Source: Apostichopus japonicus | Taxonomy: Eukaryota > Echinodermata > Holothuroidea > Aspidochirotida > Stichopodidae | Length of the DNA: 64,000 nucleotides | Assembly (NCBI RefSeq): GCF_037975245.1 | Contig: NC_092578.1 | Span: 11,266,321-11,330,320 of the forward strand | Direction of reading: 5' to 3' | In this document: positions 1 through 13,200 of the stretch, one piece after another | Layout of the letters: every line of letters begins with the position of its first letter | How positions within the stretch are numbered: the stretch's first letter is position 1 | Notes under the pieces: model-generated | The model's database searches: none | Told to the model about the DNA's origin: nothing | The model's input: only the letters and a program-made list of their open reading frames with translations | Made by a program: the position numbers and the translations under genes

Positions 1-230
1 ATCAATCCAATGTTAGGTACCGATCAATCGAATGTTCGGTACCGATCAATCGAATGTTCGGTACCTATCTATCGAATGTTCGGTACCGATCAATCGAATG
101 TGCGGTACCGATCAATCGAATATGCGGTACCGATCAATCGAATGTGCGTTACCGATCGTTCGAATGTTCGGTACCGATTAATCGAATGTGCGGTACCGAT
201 CAATCGAATGTGCGGTACCGATCAATCGAA

Positions 231-246
231 TGTTCGGTACCGAACA
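231..246. repeat. Example of the 16-bp palindrome of the GAAC variant
   Basis: TGTTCGGTACCGAACA equals its own reverse complement. The ordinary monomer has only the 10-bp TCGGTACCGA palindrome here. The single GATC-to-GAAC change extends it to 16 bp. This variant is frequent throughout the array, usually before a GGTGCCG or GCTACCG monomer. Confidence 0.85.
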
Positions 247-370
247 ATCGAATGTTCGGTGCCGATCAATCCAATGTTCGGTACCGATCAATCGAATGTT
301 CGGTACCGATCAATCGAATGTTCGGTACCGATCTATCGAATGTTCGGTACCGATCAATCGAATGTGCGAT

Positions 371-392
371 ACCGAACATTCGAATGTTCGGT
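371..392. repeat. Example of a monomer carrying a perfect 22-bp palindrome
   Basis: The left arm ACCGAACATTC is followed with no spacer by its exact reverse complement. Two substitutions in the ordinary monomer create it (CGATCAATCG becomes CGAACATTCG). I count roughly 60 occurrences of this monomer along the array. A few copies (near 2,380, 10,670 and 21,075) have an ATTCAAATG change that breaks the dyad. Confidence 0.85.
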
Positions 393-1000
393 GCCGATCA
401 ATCGAATGTTCGGTACCGATCAATCGAATGTGCGGTACCGATCAATCGAATGTGCGGTACCGATCAATCGAATGTTCTTTACCGATCAATCGAATGTGCG
501 GTACCGATCAATCGAATGTTCTGTACCGATCAATCGAATGTTCGGTACCTATCTATCGAATGTTCGGTACCAATCAATCGAATATTCGGTACCGATCAAT
601 CGAATGTGCGATGCCAATCAATCGAATGTGCGGTACCGACAAATCGAATGTTCGGTACCGATCAATGGAATGTGCGGTACCTCTCTATCGAATGTGCGGT
701 ACCGAACAATCGAATGTGCAATACCGACCAATCGAATTTTCGGTACCGATCAATCGGATGTGAGGTACCGATCAATCGAATGTGCGGTACCGATCAATCG
801 AATGTTCGGTACCGAACAATCGAATGTTCGGTGCCGATCAATCCAATGTTCGGTACCGATCAATCGAATGTTCGGTACCGATCAATCCAAAGTTCGGTAC
901 CGATCAATCGAATGTTCGGTACCTATCTATCGAATGTGCGGTACCGATCAATCGAAAGTGCGGTACCGATCAATCGAATGTGCGGTACCGATCAATCGAA

Positions 1001-1022
1001 TGTACCGTATCGATGTATCGAA
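1001..1022. repeat. Example of the ATCGATGTATCG marker monomer
   Basis: This monomer reads TGTACCGTATCGATGTATCG. By eye it recurs about 52 times across the array, roughly once per kilobase, in a constant neighbourhood: it is followed by a GCGATACC monomer and then usually by GCGGTACTGATCAATC. A sub-form, TGTAGGGTATCGATGTATCG, occurs at about 1,617, 5,930, 6,545, 13,671 and 23,266 and introduces a TAG. The last copy, near 50,960, has decayed to TAACGAATCGATGTATCG. Confidence 0.85.
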
Positions 1023-2036
1023 TGTGCGATACCGATCAATCGAATGTGCGGTACTGATCAATCAAATGTTCGGTACCGATCAATCGAATGTTCGTTACCG
1101 ATCAATCGAATGTTCGGTACCGATCAATCGAATATTCGGTACCGATCAATCGAATGTTCGGTACCTATCAATCGAATGTTCGGTACCGATCAATCGAATG
1201 TTCGGTACCGATCAATCGAATGTTCGGTACCGAACAATCGAATGTTCGCTACCGATCGTTCGAATGTTCGGTACCGATTAATCGAATGTGCGGTACCGAT
1301 CAATCGAATGTGCGGTACCGATCAATCGAATGTTCGGTACCGAACAATCGAATGTTCGGTGCTGATCAATCCAATGTTCGGTACCGATCAATCGAATGTT
1401 CGGTACCGATCAATCGAATGTTCGGTACCTATCTATCGAATGTTCGGTACCGACCAATCGAATGTGCGATACCGAACATTCGAATGTTCGGTGCCGATCA
1501 ATCCAATGTTCGGCACCGATCAATCGAATGTTCGGTACCTATCTATCGAATGTGCGGTACCGACCAATCGAATGTGCGGTACCGATCAATCGAATGTGCG
1601 GTACCGATCAATCGAATGTAGGGTATCGATGTATCGAATGTGCGATACCGATCAATCGAATGTGCGGTACTGATCAATCAAATGTTCGGTACCGATCAAT
1701 CGAATGTTCGTTACCGATCAATCGAATGTTCGGTACCGATCAATCGAATATTCGGTACCGATCAATCGAATGTTCGGTACCTATCTATCGAATGTTCGGT
1801 ACCGATCAATCGAATGTGGGGTACCGATCAATCGAATGTGCGATACCGATCAATCGAATTTGCGGTACCGACCAATCGAATGTGCGATACCGATCAATCG
1901 AATGTTCGGTATCGATTAATCGAATGTGCGGTACCGATCAATCGAATGTGCGGTACCGATCAATCGAATTTTCGGTACCGAACAATCGAATGTTCGGTGC
2001 TGATCAATCCAATGTTCGGTACCGATCAATCGAATG

Positions 2037-2057
2037 TTCGGTACCGATCATCGAATG
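2037..2057. repeat. 21-bp monomer (one-base deletion), first copy
   Basis: The monomer reads CGATCATCG instead of CGATCAATCG, so one A is lost. It is followed by TTCGGTTCCTATC. Downstream monomers are in a register shifted by one base relative to positions 1-2,036. Confidence 0.9.
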
Positions 2058-3540
2058 TTCGGTTCCTATCTATCGAATGTGCGGTACCGATCAATCGAAT
2101 GTGCGGTACCGATCAATCGAATATGCGGTACCGATCAATCGAATGTGTGTTACCGATCGTTCGAATGTTCGGTACCGATTAATCGAATGTGCGGTACCGA
2201 TCAATCGAATGTGCGGTACCGATCAATCGAATGTTCGTTACCGAACAATCGAATGTTCGGTGATGATCAATCCAATGTTCGGTACCGATCAATCGAATGT
2301 TCGGTACCGATCAATCGAATGTTCGGTACCTATCTATCGAATGTTCGGTACCGATCAATCGAATGTGCGATACCGAACATTCAAATGTTCGGTGCCGATC
2401 AATCCAATGTTCGGTACCGATCAATCGAATGTTCGGTACCTATCTATCGAATGTGCGGTACCGACCAATCGAATGTGCGGTACCGATCAATCGAATGTGC
2501 GGTACCGATCAATCGAATGTACCGTATCGATGTATCGAATGTGCGATACCGATCAATCGAATGTGCGGTACTGAGCAATCAAATGTTCGGTACCGATCAA
2601 TCGAATGTTCGTTACCGATCAATCGAATGTTCGGTACCGATCAATCGAATATTCGGTACCGATCAATCGAATGTTCGGTACCTATCTATCGAATGTTCGG
2701 TACCGATCAATCGAATGTTCGGTACCGATCAATCGAATGTTCGGTACCGATCAATCGAATGTGTGGTACCGATCAATGGAATGTGCGGTACCGATCAATC
2801 GAATGTTCGGTACCTATCTATCGAATGTTCGGTACCGATCAATCGAATGTGTGGTACCGATCAATCGAATGTTCGGTACCGATCAATCGAATGTTCGGTA
2901 CCTATCTATCGAATGTGCGGTACCGAACAATCGAATGTGCGATACCGACCAATCGAATTTTCGGTACCGATCAATCGGATGTGAGGTATCGATCAATGGA
3001 ATGTTCGGTACCGATCAATCGAATGTGGGGTACCAATCAATCGAATGTGCGATACCGATCAATCGAATTTGCGGTACCGACCAATCGAATGTGCGGTACC
3101 GATCAATCGAATGTTCGGTACCGAACAATCCAATGTTCGGTGCTGATCAATCCAATGTTAGGTACCGATCAATCGAATGTTCGGTACCGATCAATCGAAT
3201 GTTCGGTACCTATCTATCGAATGTTCGGTACCGATCAATCGAATGTGCGGTACCGATCAATCGAATATGCGGTACCGATCAATCGAATGTGCGTTACCGA
3301 TCGTTCGAATGTTCGGTACCGATTAATCGAATGTGCGGTACCGATCAATCGAATGTGCGGTACCGATCAATCGAATGTTCGGTACCGAACAATCGAATGT
3401 TCGGTGCCGATCAATCCAATGTTCGGTACCGATCAATCGAATGTTCGGTACCGATCAATCGAATGTTCGGTACCTATCTATCGAATGTTCGGTACCGATC
3501 AATCGAATGTGCGTTACCGAACATTCGAATGTTCGGTGCC

Positions 3541-5630
3541 GATCAATCGAATGTTCGGTACCGATCAATCGAATGTGCGGTACCGATCAATCGAATGTTC
3601 TTTACCGATCAATCGAATGTGCGTTACCGATCAATCGAATGTTCGGTACCGATCAATCGAATGTTCGGTACCTATCTATCGAATGTTCGGTACCAATCAA
3701 TCGAATATTCGGTACCGATCAATCGAATGTGCGATGTCAATCAATCGAATGTGCGGTACCGACAAATCGAATGTTCGGTACCGATCAATGGAATGTGCGG
3801 TACCTCTCTATCGAATGTGCGGTACCGAACAATCGAATGTGCAATACCGACCAATCGAATTTTCGGTACCGATCAATCGGATGTGAGGTATCGATCAATG
3901 GAATGTTCGGTACCGATCAATCGAATGTGGGGTACCGATCAATCGAATGTGCGATACCGATCAATCGAATTTGCGGTACAGACCATTCGAATGTGCGGTA
4001 CCGATCAATCGAATGTGCGATACCGATCAATCGAATGTTCGGTATCGATCAATCGAATGTGCGGTACCGATCAATCGAATGTGCGGTACCGATCAATCGA
4101 ATGTTCGGTACCGAACAATCGAATGTTCGGTGCCGATCAATCCAATGTTCGGTACCGATCAATCGAATGTTCGGTACCGATCAATCGAATGTTCGGTACC
4201 TATCTATCGAATGTGCGGTACCGATCAATCGAATGTGCGGTACCGATCAATCGAATATGCGGTACCGATCAATCGAATGTGCGTTACCGATCGTTCGAAT
4301 GTACCGTATCGATGTATCGAATGTGCGATAACGATCAATCGAATGTGCGATACTGATCAATCGAATGTTCGGTACAGATCAATCGAATGTTCGTTACCGA
4401 TCAATCGAATGTTCGGTACCGATCAATCGAATGTTCGGTACCGATCAATCGAATGTTCGGTACCGATCAATCGAATGTTCGGTACCGATCAATCGAATGT
4501 TCGGTACCGAACAATCGAATGTTCGCTACCGATCAATCAAATGTTTGCTACCGATCAATCGAATGTGCGGTACCGATCAATCGAATGTGCGGTACCGATC
4601 AATCGAATGTTCGGTACCGATCAATCGAATGTGCGGTACCGATCAATCGAATGTTCTTTACCGATCAATCGAATGTGCGTTACCGATCAATCGAATGTTC
4701 GGTACCGATCAATCGAATGTTCGGTACCTATCTATCGAATGTTCGGTACCAATCAATCGAATATTCGGTACCGATCAATCGAATGTGCGATGCCAATCAA
4801 TCGAATGTGCGGTACCGACAAATCGAATGTTCGGTACCGATCAATGGAATGTGCGGTACCTCTCTATCGAATGTGCGGTACCGAACAATCGAATGTGCAA
4901 TACCGACCAATCGAATTTTCGGTACCGATCAATCGGATGTGAGGTATCGATCAATGGAATGTTCGGTACCGATCAATCGAATGTGGGGTACCGATCAATC
5001 GAATGTGCGATACCGATCAATCGAATTTGCGGTACAGACCATTCGAATGTGCGGTACCGATCAATCGAATGTGCGATACCGATCAATCGAATGTTCGGTA
5101 TCGATCAATCGAATGTGCGGTACCGATCAATCGAATGTGCGGTACCGATCAATCGAATGTTCGGTACCGAACAATCGAATGTTCGGTGCCGATCAATCCA
5201 ATGTTCGGTACCGATCAATCGAATGTTCGGTACCGATCAATCGAATGTTCGGTACCTATCTATCGAATGTGCGGTACCGATCAATCGAATGTGCGGTACC
5301 GATCAATCGAATATGCGGTACCGATCAATCGAATGTGCGTTACCGATCGTTCGAATGTACCGTATCGATGTATCGAATGTGCGATAACGATCAATCGAAT
5401 GTGCGATACTGATCAATCGAATGTTCGGTACAGATCAATCGAATGTTCGTTACCGATCAATCGAATGTTCGGTACCGATCAATCGAATGTTCGGTACCGA
5501 TCAATCGAATGTTCGGTACCGATCAATCGAATGTTCGGTACCGAACAATCGAATGTTCGCTACCGATCAATCAAATGTTTGCTACCGATCAATCGAATGT
5601 GCGGTACCGATCAATCGAATGTGCGGTACC
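3541..5630. repeat. Tandem duplication of about 1.05 kb inside block A
   Basis: Copy 1 (about 3,541-4,596, 48 monomers) and copy 2 (about 4,597-5,630, 47 monomers) carry the same series of rare variants, including ATGTTCTTTACC, GCGATGCCAATC or GCGATGTCAATC, GGTACAGACCATTC and ATCGATGTATCG. Copy 1 has five consecutive TTCGG monomers before GCTACC where copy 2 has four, which accounts for the one-monomer difference. The relative at 11,720-12,750 in block B has a single copy, so the duplication is probably younger than the A/B split. Confidence 0.75.
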
Positions 5631-8600
5631 GATCAATCGAATGTTCGGTACCGAACAATCGAATGTTCGGTGCTGATCAATCCAATGTTCGGTACCGATC
5701 AATCGAATGTTCGGTACCGATCAATCGAATGTTCGGTACCTATCTATCGAATGTTCGGTACCGATCAATCGAATGTGCGATACCGAACATTCGAATGTTC
5801 GGTGCCGATCAATCCAAAGTTCGGTACCGATCAATCGAATGTTCGGTACCTATCTATCGAATGTGCGGTACCGATCAATCGAAAGTGCGGTACCGATCAA
5901 TCGAATGTGCGGTACCGATCAATCGAATGTAGGGTATCGATGTATCGAATGTGCGATACCGATCAATCGAATGTGCGGTACTGATCAATCAAATGTTCGG
6001 TACCGATCAATCGAATGTTCGTTACCGATCAATCGAATGTTCGGTACCGATCAATCGAATATTCGGTACCGATCAATCGAATGTTCGGTACCTATCAATC
6101 GAATGTTCGGTACCGATCAATCGAATGTTCGGTACCGATCAATCGAATGTTCGGTACCGAACAATCGAATGTTCGCTACAGATCGTTCGAATGTTCGGTA
6201 CCGATTAATCGAATGTGCGGTACCGATCAATCGAATGTGCGGTACCGATCAATCGAATGTTCGGTACCGAACAATCGAATGTTCGGTGCCGATCAATCCA
6301 ATGTTCGGTACCGATCAATCGAATGTTCGGTACCGATCAATCGAATGTTCGGTACCTATCTATCGAATGTTCGGTACCGATCAATCGAATGTGCGATACC
6401 GAACATTCGAATGTTCGGTGCCGATCAATCCAATGTTCGGTACCGATCAATCGAATGTTCGGTACCTATCTATCGAATGTGCGGTACCGACCAATCGAAT
6501 GTGCGGTACCGATCAATCGAATGTGCGGTACCGATCAATCGAATGTAGGGTATCGATGTATCGAATGTGCGATACCGATCAATCGAATGTGCGGTACTGA
6601 TCAATCAAATGTTCGGTACCGATCAATCGAATGTTCGTTACCGATCAATCGAATGTTCGGTACCGATCAATCGAATATTCGGTACCGATCAATCGGATGT
6701 GAGGTATCGATCAATGGAATGTTCGGTACCGATCAATCGAATGTGGGGTACCGATCAATCGAATGTGCGATACCGATCAATCGAATTTGCGGTACCGACC
6801 AATCGAATGTGCGGTACCGATCAATCGAATGTTCGGTACCGAACAATCCAATGTTCGGTGCTGATCAATCCAATGTTAGGTACCGATCAATCGAATGTTC
6901 GGTACCGATCAATCGAATGTTCGGTACCTATCTATCGAATGTTCGGTACCGATCAATCGAATGTGCGGTACCGATCAATCGAATATGCGGTACCGATCAA
7001 TCGAATGTGCGTTACCGATCGTTCGAATGTTCGGTACCGATTAATCGAATGTGCGGTACCGATCAATCGAATGTGCGGTACCGATCAATCGAATGTTCGG
7101 TACCGAACAATCGAATATTCGGTGCCGATCAATCGAATGTTCGGTACCGATCAATCGAATGTTCGGTACCGATCAATCGAATGTTCGGTACCTATCTATC
7201 GAATGTTCGGTACCGATCAATCGAATGTGCGATACCGAACATTCGAATGTTCGGTGCCGATCAATCGAATGTTCGGTACCGATCAATCGAATGTGCGGTA
7301 CCGATCAATCGAATGTTCTTTACCAATCAATCGAATGTGCGTTACCGATCAATCGAATGTTCGGTACCGATCAATCGAATGTTCGGTACCTATCTATCGA
7401 ATGTTCGGTACCAATCAATCGAATATTCGGTACCGATCAATCGAATGTGCGATGCCAATCAATCGAATGTGCGGTACCGACAAATCGAATGTTCGGTACC
7501 GATCAATGGAATGTGCGGTACCTCTCTATCGAATGTGCGGTACCGAACAATCGAATGTGCAATACCGACCAATCGAATTTTCGGTACCGATCAATCGGAT
7601 GTGAGGTATTGATCAATGGAATGTTCGGTACCGATCAATCGAATGTGGGATACCGATCAATCGAATGTGCGATACCGATCAATCGAATTTGCGGTACAGA
7701 CCATTCGAATGTGCGGTACCGATCAATCGAATGTGCGATACCGATCAATCGAATGTTCGGTATCGATCAATCGAATGTGCGGTACCGATCAATCGAAAGT
7801 GCGGTACCGATCAATCGAATGTTCGGTACCGAACAATCGAATGTTCGGTGCCGATCAATCCAATGTTCGGTACCGATCAATCGAATGTTCGGTACCGATC
7901 AATCCAATGTTCGGTACCTATCTATCGAATGTGCGGTACCGATCAATCGAATGTGCGGTACCGATCAATCGAATATGCGGTACCGATCAATCGAATGTGC
8001 GTTACCGATCGTTCGAATGTTCGGTACCGATTAATCGAATGTGCGGTACCGATCAATCGAATGTGCGGTACCGATCAATCAAATGTTCGGTACCGATCAA
8101 TCGAATGTTCGGTTCCTATCTATCGAATGTTCGGTACCGATCAATCGAATGTGCGATACCGAACATTCGAATGTTCGGTGCCGATCAATCCAATGTTCGG
8201 TACCGATCAATCGAATGTTCGGTACCTATCTATCGAATGTGCGGTACCGATCAATCGAATGTGCGGTACCGATCAATCGAATATGCGGTACCGATCAATC
8301 GAATGTGCGTTACCGATCGTTCGAATGTACCGTATCGATGTATCGAATGTGCGATAACGATCAATCGAATGTGCGATACTGATCAATCGAATGTTCGGTA
8401 CAGATCAATCGAATGTTCGTTACCGATCAATCGAATGTTCGGTACCGATCAATCGAATGTTCGGTACCGATCAATCGAATGTTCGGTACCGATCAATCGA
8501 ATGTTCGGTACCGAACAATCGAATGTTCGCTACCGATCAATCAAATGTTTGCTACCGATCAATCGAATGTGCGGTACCGATCAATCGAATGTGCGGTACC

Positions 8601-10252
8601 GATCAATCGAATGTTCGGTACCGAACAATCGAATGTTCGGTGCCGATCAATCCAATGTTCGGTACCGATCAATCGAATGTTCGGTACCGATCAATCGAAT
8701 GTTCGGTACCTATCTATCGAATGTTCGGTACCGATCAATCGAATGTGCGATACCGAACATTCGAATGTTCGGTGCCGATCAATCCAAAGTTCGGTACCGA
8801 TCAATCGAATGTTCGGTACCTATCTATCGAATGTGCGGTACCGATCAATCGAAAGTGCGGTACCGATCAATCGAATGTGCGGTACCGATCAATCGAATGT
8901 ACCGTATCGATGTATCGAATGTGCGATACCGATCAATCGAATATGCGGTACTGATCAATCAAATGTTCGGTACCGATCAATCGAATGTTCGGTACCGATC
9001 AATCGAATGTTCGGTACCGATCAATCGAATGTTCGGTACCGAACAATCGAATGTTCGGTGCCGATCAATCCAATGTTCGGTACCGATCAATCGAATGTTC
9101 GGTACCGATCAATCCAATGTTCGGTACCTATCTATCGAATGTGCGGTACCGATCAATCGAATGTGCGGTACCGATCAATCGAATATGCGGTACCGATCAA
9201 TCGAATGTGCGTTACCGATCGTTCGAATGTTCGGTACCGATTAATCGAATGTGCGGTACCGATCAATCGAATGTGCGGTACCGATCAATCAAATGTTCGG
9301 TACCGATCAATCGAATGTTCGGTTTCTATCTATCGAATGTTCGGTACCGATCAATCGAATGTGCGATACCGAACATTCGAATGTTCGGTGCCGATCAATC
9401 CAATGTTCGGTACCGATCAATCGAATGTTCGGTACCTATCTATCGAATGTGCGGTACCGATCAATCGAATGTGCGGTACCGATCAATCGAATATGCGGTA
9501 CCGATCAATCGAATGTGCGTTACCGATCGTTCGAATGTACCGTATCGATGTATCGAATGTGCGATAACGATCAATCGAATGTGCGATACTGATCAATCGA
9601 ATGTTCGGTACAGATCAATCGAATGTTCGTTACCGATCAATCGAATGTTCGGTACCGATCAATCGAATGTTCGGTACCGATCAATCGAATGTTCGGTACC
9701 GATCAATCGAATGTTCGGTACCGAACAATCGAATGTTCGCTACCGATCAATCAAATGTTTGCTACCGATCAATCGAATGTGCGGTACCGATCAATCGAAT
9801 GTGCGGTACCGATCAATCGAATGTTCGGTACCGAACAATCGAATGTTCGGTGCTGATCAATCCAATGTTCGGTACCGATCAATCGAATGTTCGGTACCGA
9901 TCAATCGAATGTTCGGTACCTATCTATCGAATGTTCGGTACCGATCAATCGAATGTGCGATACCGAACATTCGAATGTTCGGTGCCGATCAATCCAAAGT
10001 TCGGTACCGATCAATCGAATGTTCGGTACCTATCTATCGAATGTGCGGTACCGATCAATCGAAAGTGCGGTACCGATCAATCGAATGTGCGGTACCGATC
10101 AATCGAATGTACCGTATCGATGTATCGAATGTGCGATACCGATCAATCGAATGTGCGGTACTGATCAATCAAATGTTCGGTACCGATCAATCGAATGTTC
10201 GTTACCGATCAATCGAATGTTCGGTACCGATCAATCGAATATTCGGTACCGA

Positions 10253-13200
10253 TCAATCGAATTTTCGGTACCGAACAATCGAATGTTCGGTGCTGATCAA
10301 TCCAATGTTCGGTACCGATCAATCGAATGTTCGGTACCGATCATCGAATGTTCGGTTCCTATCTATCGAATGTGCGGTACCGATCAATCGAATGTGCGGT
10401 ACCGATCAATCGAATATGCGGTACCGATCAATCGAATGTGTGTTACCGATCGTTCGAATGTTCGGTACCGATTAATCGAATGTGCGGTACCGATCAATCG
10501 AATGTGCGGTACCGATCAATCGAATGTTCGTTACCGAACAATCGAATGTTCGGTGATGATCAATCCAATGTTCGGTACCGATCAATCGAATGTTCGGTAC
10601 CGATCAATCGAATGTTCGGTACCTATCTATCGAATATTCGGTACCGATCAATCGAATGTGCGATACCGAACATTCAAATGTTCGGTGCCGATCAATCCAA
10701 TGTTCGGTACCGATCAATCGAATGTTCGGTACCTATCTATCGAATGTGCGGTACCGACCAATCGAATGTGCGGTACCGATCAATCGAATGTGCGGTACCG
10801 ATCAATCGAATGTACCGTATCGATGTATCGAATGTGCGATACCGATCAATCGAATGTGCGGTACTGAGCAATCAAATGTTCGGTACCGATCAATCGAATG
10901 TTCGGTACCGATCAATCGAATGTTCGGTACCTATCTATCGAATGTGTGGTACCGATCAATGGAATGTGCGGTACCGATCAATCGAATGTTCGGTACCTAT
11001 CTATCGAATGTTCGGTACCGATCAATCGAATGTGTGGTACCGATCAATCGAATGTTCGGTACCGATCAATCGAATGTTCGGTACCTATCTATCGAATGTG
11101 CGGTACCGAACAATCGAATGTGCGATACCGACCAATCGAATTTTCGGTACCGATCAATCGGATGTGAGGTATCGATCAATGGAATGTTCGGTACCGATCA
11201 ATCGAATGTGGGGTACCAATCAATCGAATGTGCGATACCGATCAATCGAATTTGCGGTACCGACCAATCGAATGTGCGGTACCGATCAATCGAATGTTCG
11301 GTACCGAACAATCCAATGTTCGGTGCTGATCAATCCAATGTTAGGTACCGATCAATCGAATGTTCGGTACCGATCAATCGAATGTTCGGTACCTATCTAT
11401 CGAATGTTCGGTACCGATCAATCGAATGTGCGGTACCGATCAATCGAATATGCGGTACCGATCAATCGAATGTGCGTTACCGATCGTTCGAATGTTCGGT
11501 ACCGATTAATCGAATGTGCGGTACCGATCAATCGAATGTGCGGTACCGATCAATCGAATGTTCGGTACCGAACAATCGAATGTTCGGTGCCGATCAATCC
11601 AATGTTCGGTACCGATCAATCGAATGTTCGGTACCGATCAATCGAATGTTCGGTACCTATCTATCGAATGTTCGGTACCGATCAATCGAATGTGCGTTAC
11701 CGAACATTCGAATGTTCGGTGCCGATCAATCGAATGTTCGGTACCGATCAATCGAATGTGCGGTACCGATCAATCGAATGTTCTTTACCGATCAATCGAA
11801 TGTGCGTTACCGATCAATCGAATGTTCGGTACCGATCAATCGAATGTTCGGTACCTATCTATCGAATGTTCGGTACCAATCAATCGAATATTCGGTACCG
11901 ATCAATCGAATGTGCGATGCCAATCAATCGAATGTGCGGTACCGACAAATCGAATGTTCGGTACCGATCAATGGAATGTGCGGTACCTCTCTATCGAATG
12001 TGCGGTTCCGAACAATCGAATGTGCAATACCGACCAATCGAATTTTCGGTACCGATCAATCGGATGTGAGGTATCGATCAATGGAATGTTCGGTACCGAT
12101 CAATCGAATGTGGGGTACCGATCAATCGAATGTGCGATACCGATCAATCGAATTTGCGGTACAGACCATTCGAATGTGCGGTACCGATCAATCGAATGTG
12201 CGATACCGATCAATCGAATGTTCGGTATCGATCAATCGAATGTGCGGTACCGATCAATCGAATGTGCGGTACCGATCAATCGAATGTTCGGTACCGAACA
12301 ATCGAATGTTCGGTGCCGATCAATCCAATGTTCGGTACCGATCAATCGAATGTTCGGTACCGATCAATCGAATGTTCGGTACCTATCTATCGAATGTGCG
12401 GTACCGATCAATCGAATGTGCGGTACCGATCAATCGAATATGCGGTACCGATCAATCGAATGTGCGTTACCGATCGTTCGAATGTACCGTATCGATGTAT
12501 CGAATGTGCGATAACGATCAATCGAATGTGCGATACTGATCAATCGAATGTTCGGTACAGATCAATCGAATGTTCGTTACCGATCAATCGAATGTTCGGT
12601 ACCGATCAATCGAATGTTCGGTACCGATCAATCGAATGTTCGGTACCGATCAATCGAATGTTCGGTACCGAACAATCGAATGTTCGCTACCGATCAATCA
12701 AATGTTTGCTACCGATCAATCGAATGTGCGGTACCGATCAATCGAATGTGCGGTACCGATCAATCGAATGTTCGGTACCGAACAATCGAATGTTCGGTGC
12801 TGATCAATCCAATGTTCGGTACCGATCAATCGAATGTTCGGTACCGATCAATCGAATGTTCGGTACCTATCTATCGAATGTTCGGTACCGATCAATCGAA
12901 TGTGCGATACCGAACATTCGAATGTTCGGTGCCGATCAATCCAAAGTTCGGTACCGATCAATCGAATGTTCGGTACCTATCTATCGAATGTGCGGTACCG
13001 ATCAATCGAAAGTGCGGTACCGATCAATCGAATGTGCGGTACCGATCAATCGAATGTACCGTATCGATGTATCGAATGTGCGATACCGATCAATCGAATG
13101 TGCGGTACTGATCAATCAAATGTTCGGTACCGATCAATCGAATGTTCGTTACCGATCAATCGAATGTTCGGTACCGATCAATCGAATATTCGGTACCGAT

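Larger units (their letters stand above)
1960..10252. repeat. Higher-order block A, about 8.29 kb
   Basis: The order of variant monomers from about 1,965 onward recurs from about 10,258 at an offset of 8,293 bp (377 monomers minus one base). The match includes a unique 21-bp monomer at 2,037-2,057 that recurs at 10,330-10,350. The matching offset then steps to 8,183, 7,127 and 7,061 as whole-monomer stretches present here are missing from block B. Block A also contains an internal tandem duplication (3,541-5,630) that block B lacks. Boundaries are good to about one monomer, because adjacent monomers are so alike. This is an unequal-exchange product rather than a gene-bearing segment. Confidence 0.8.
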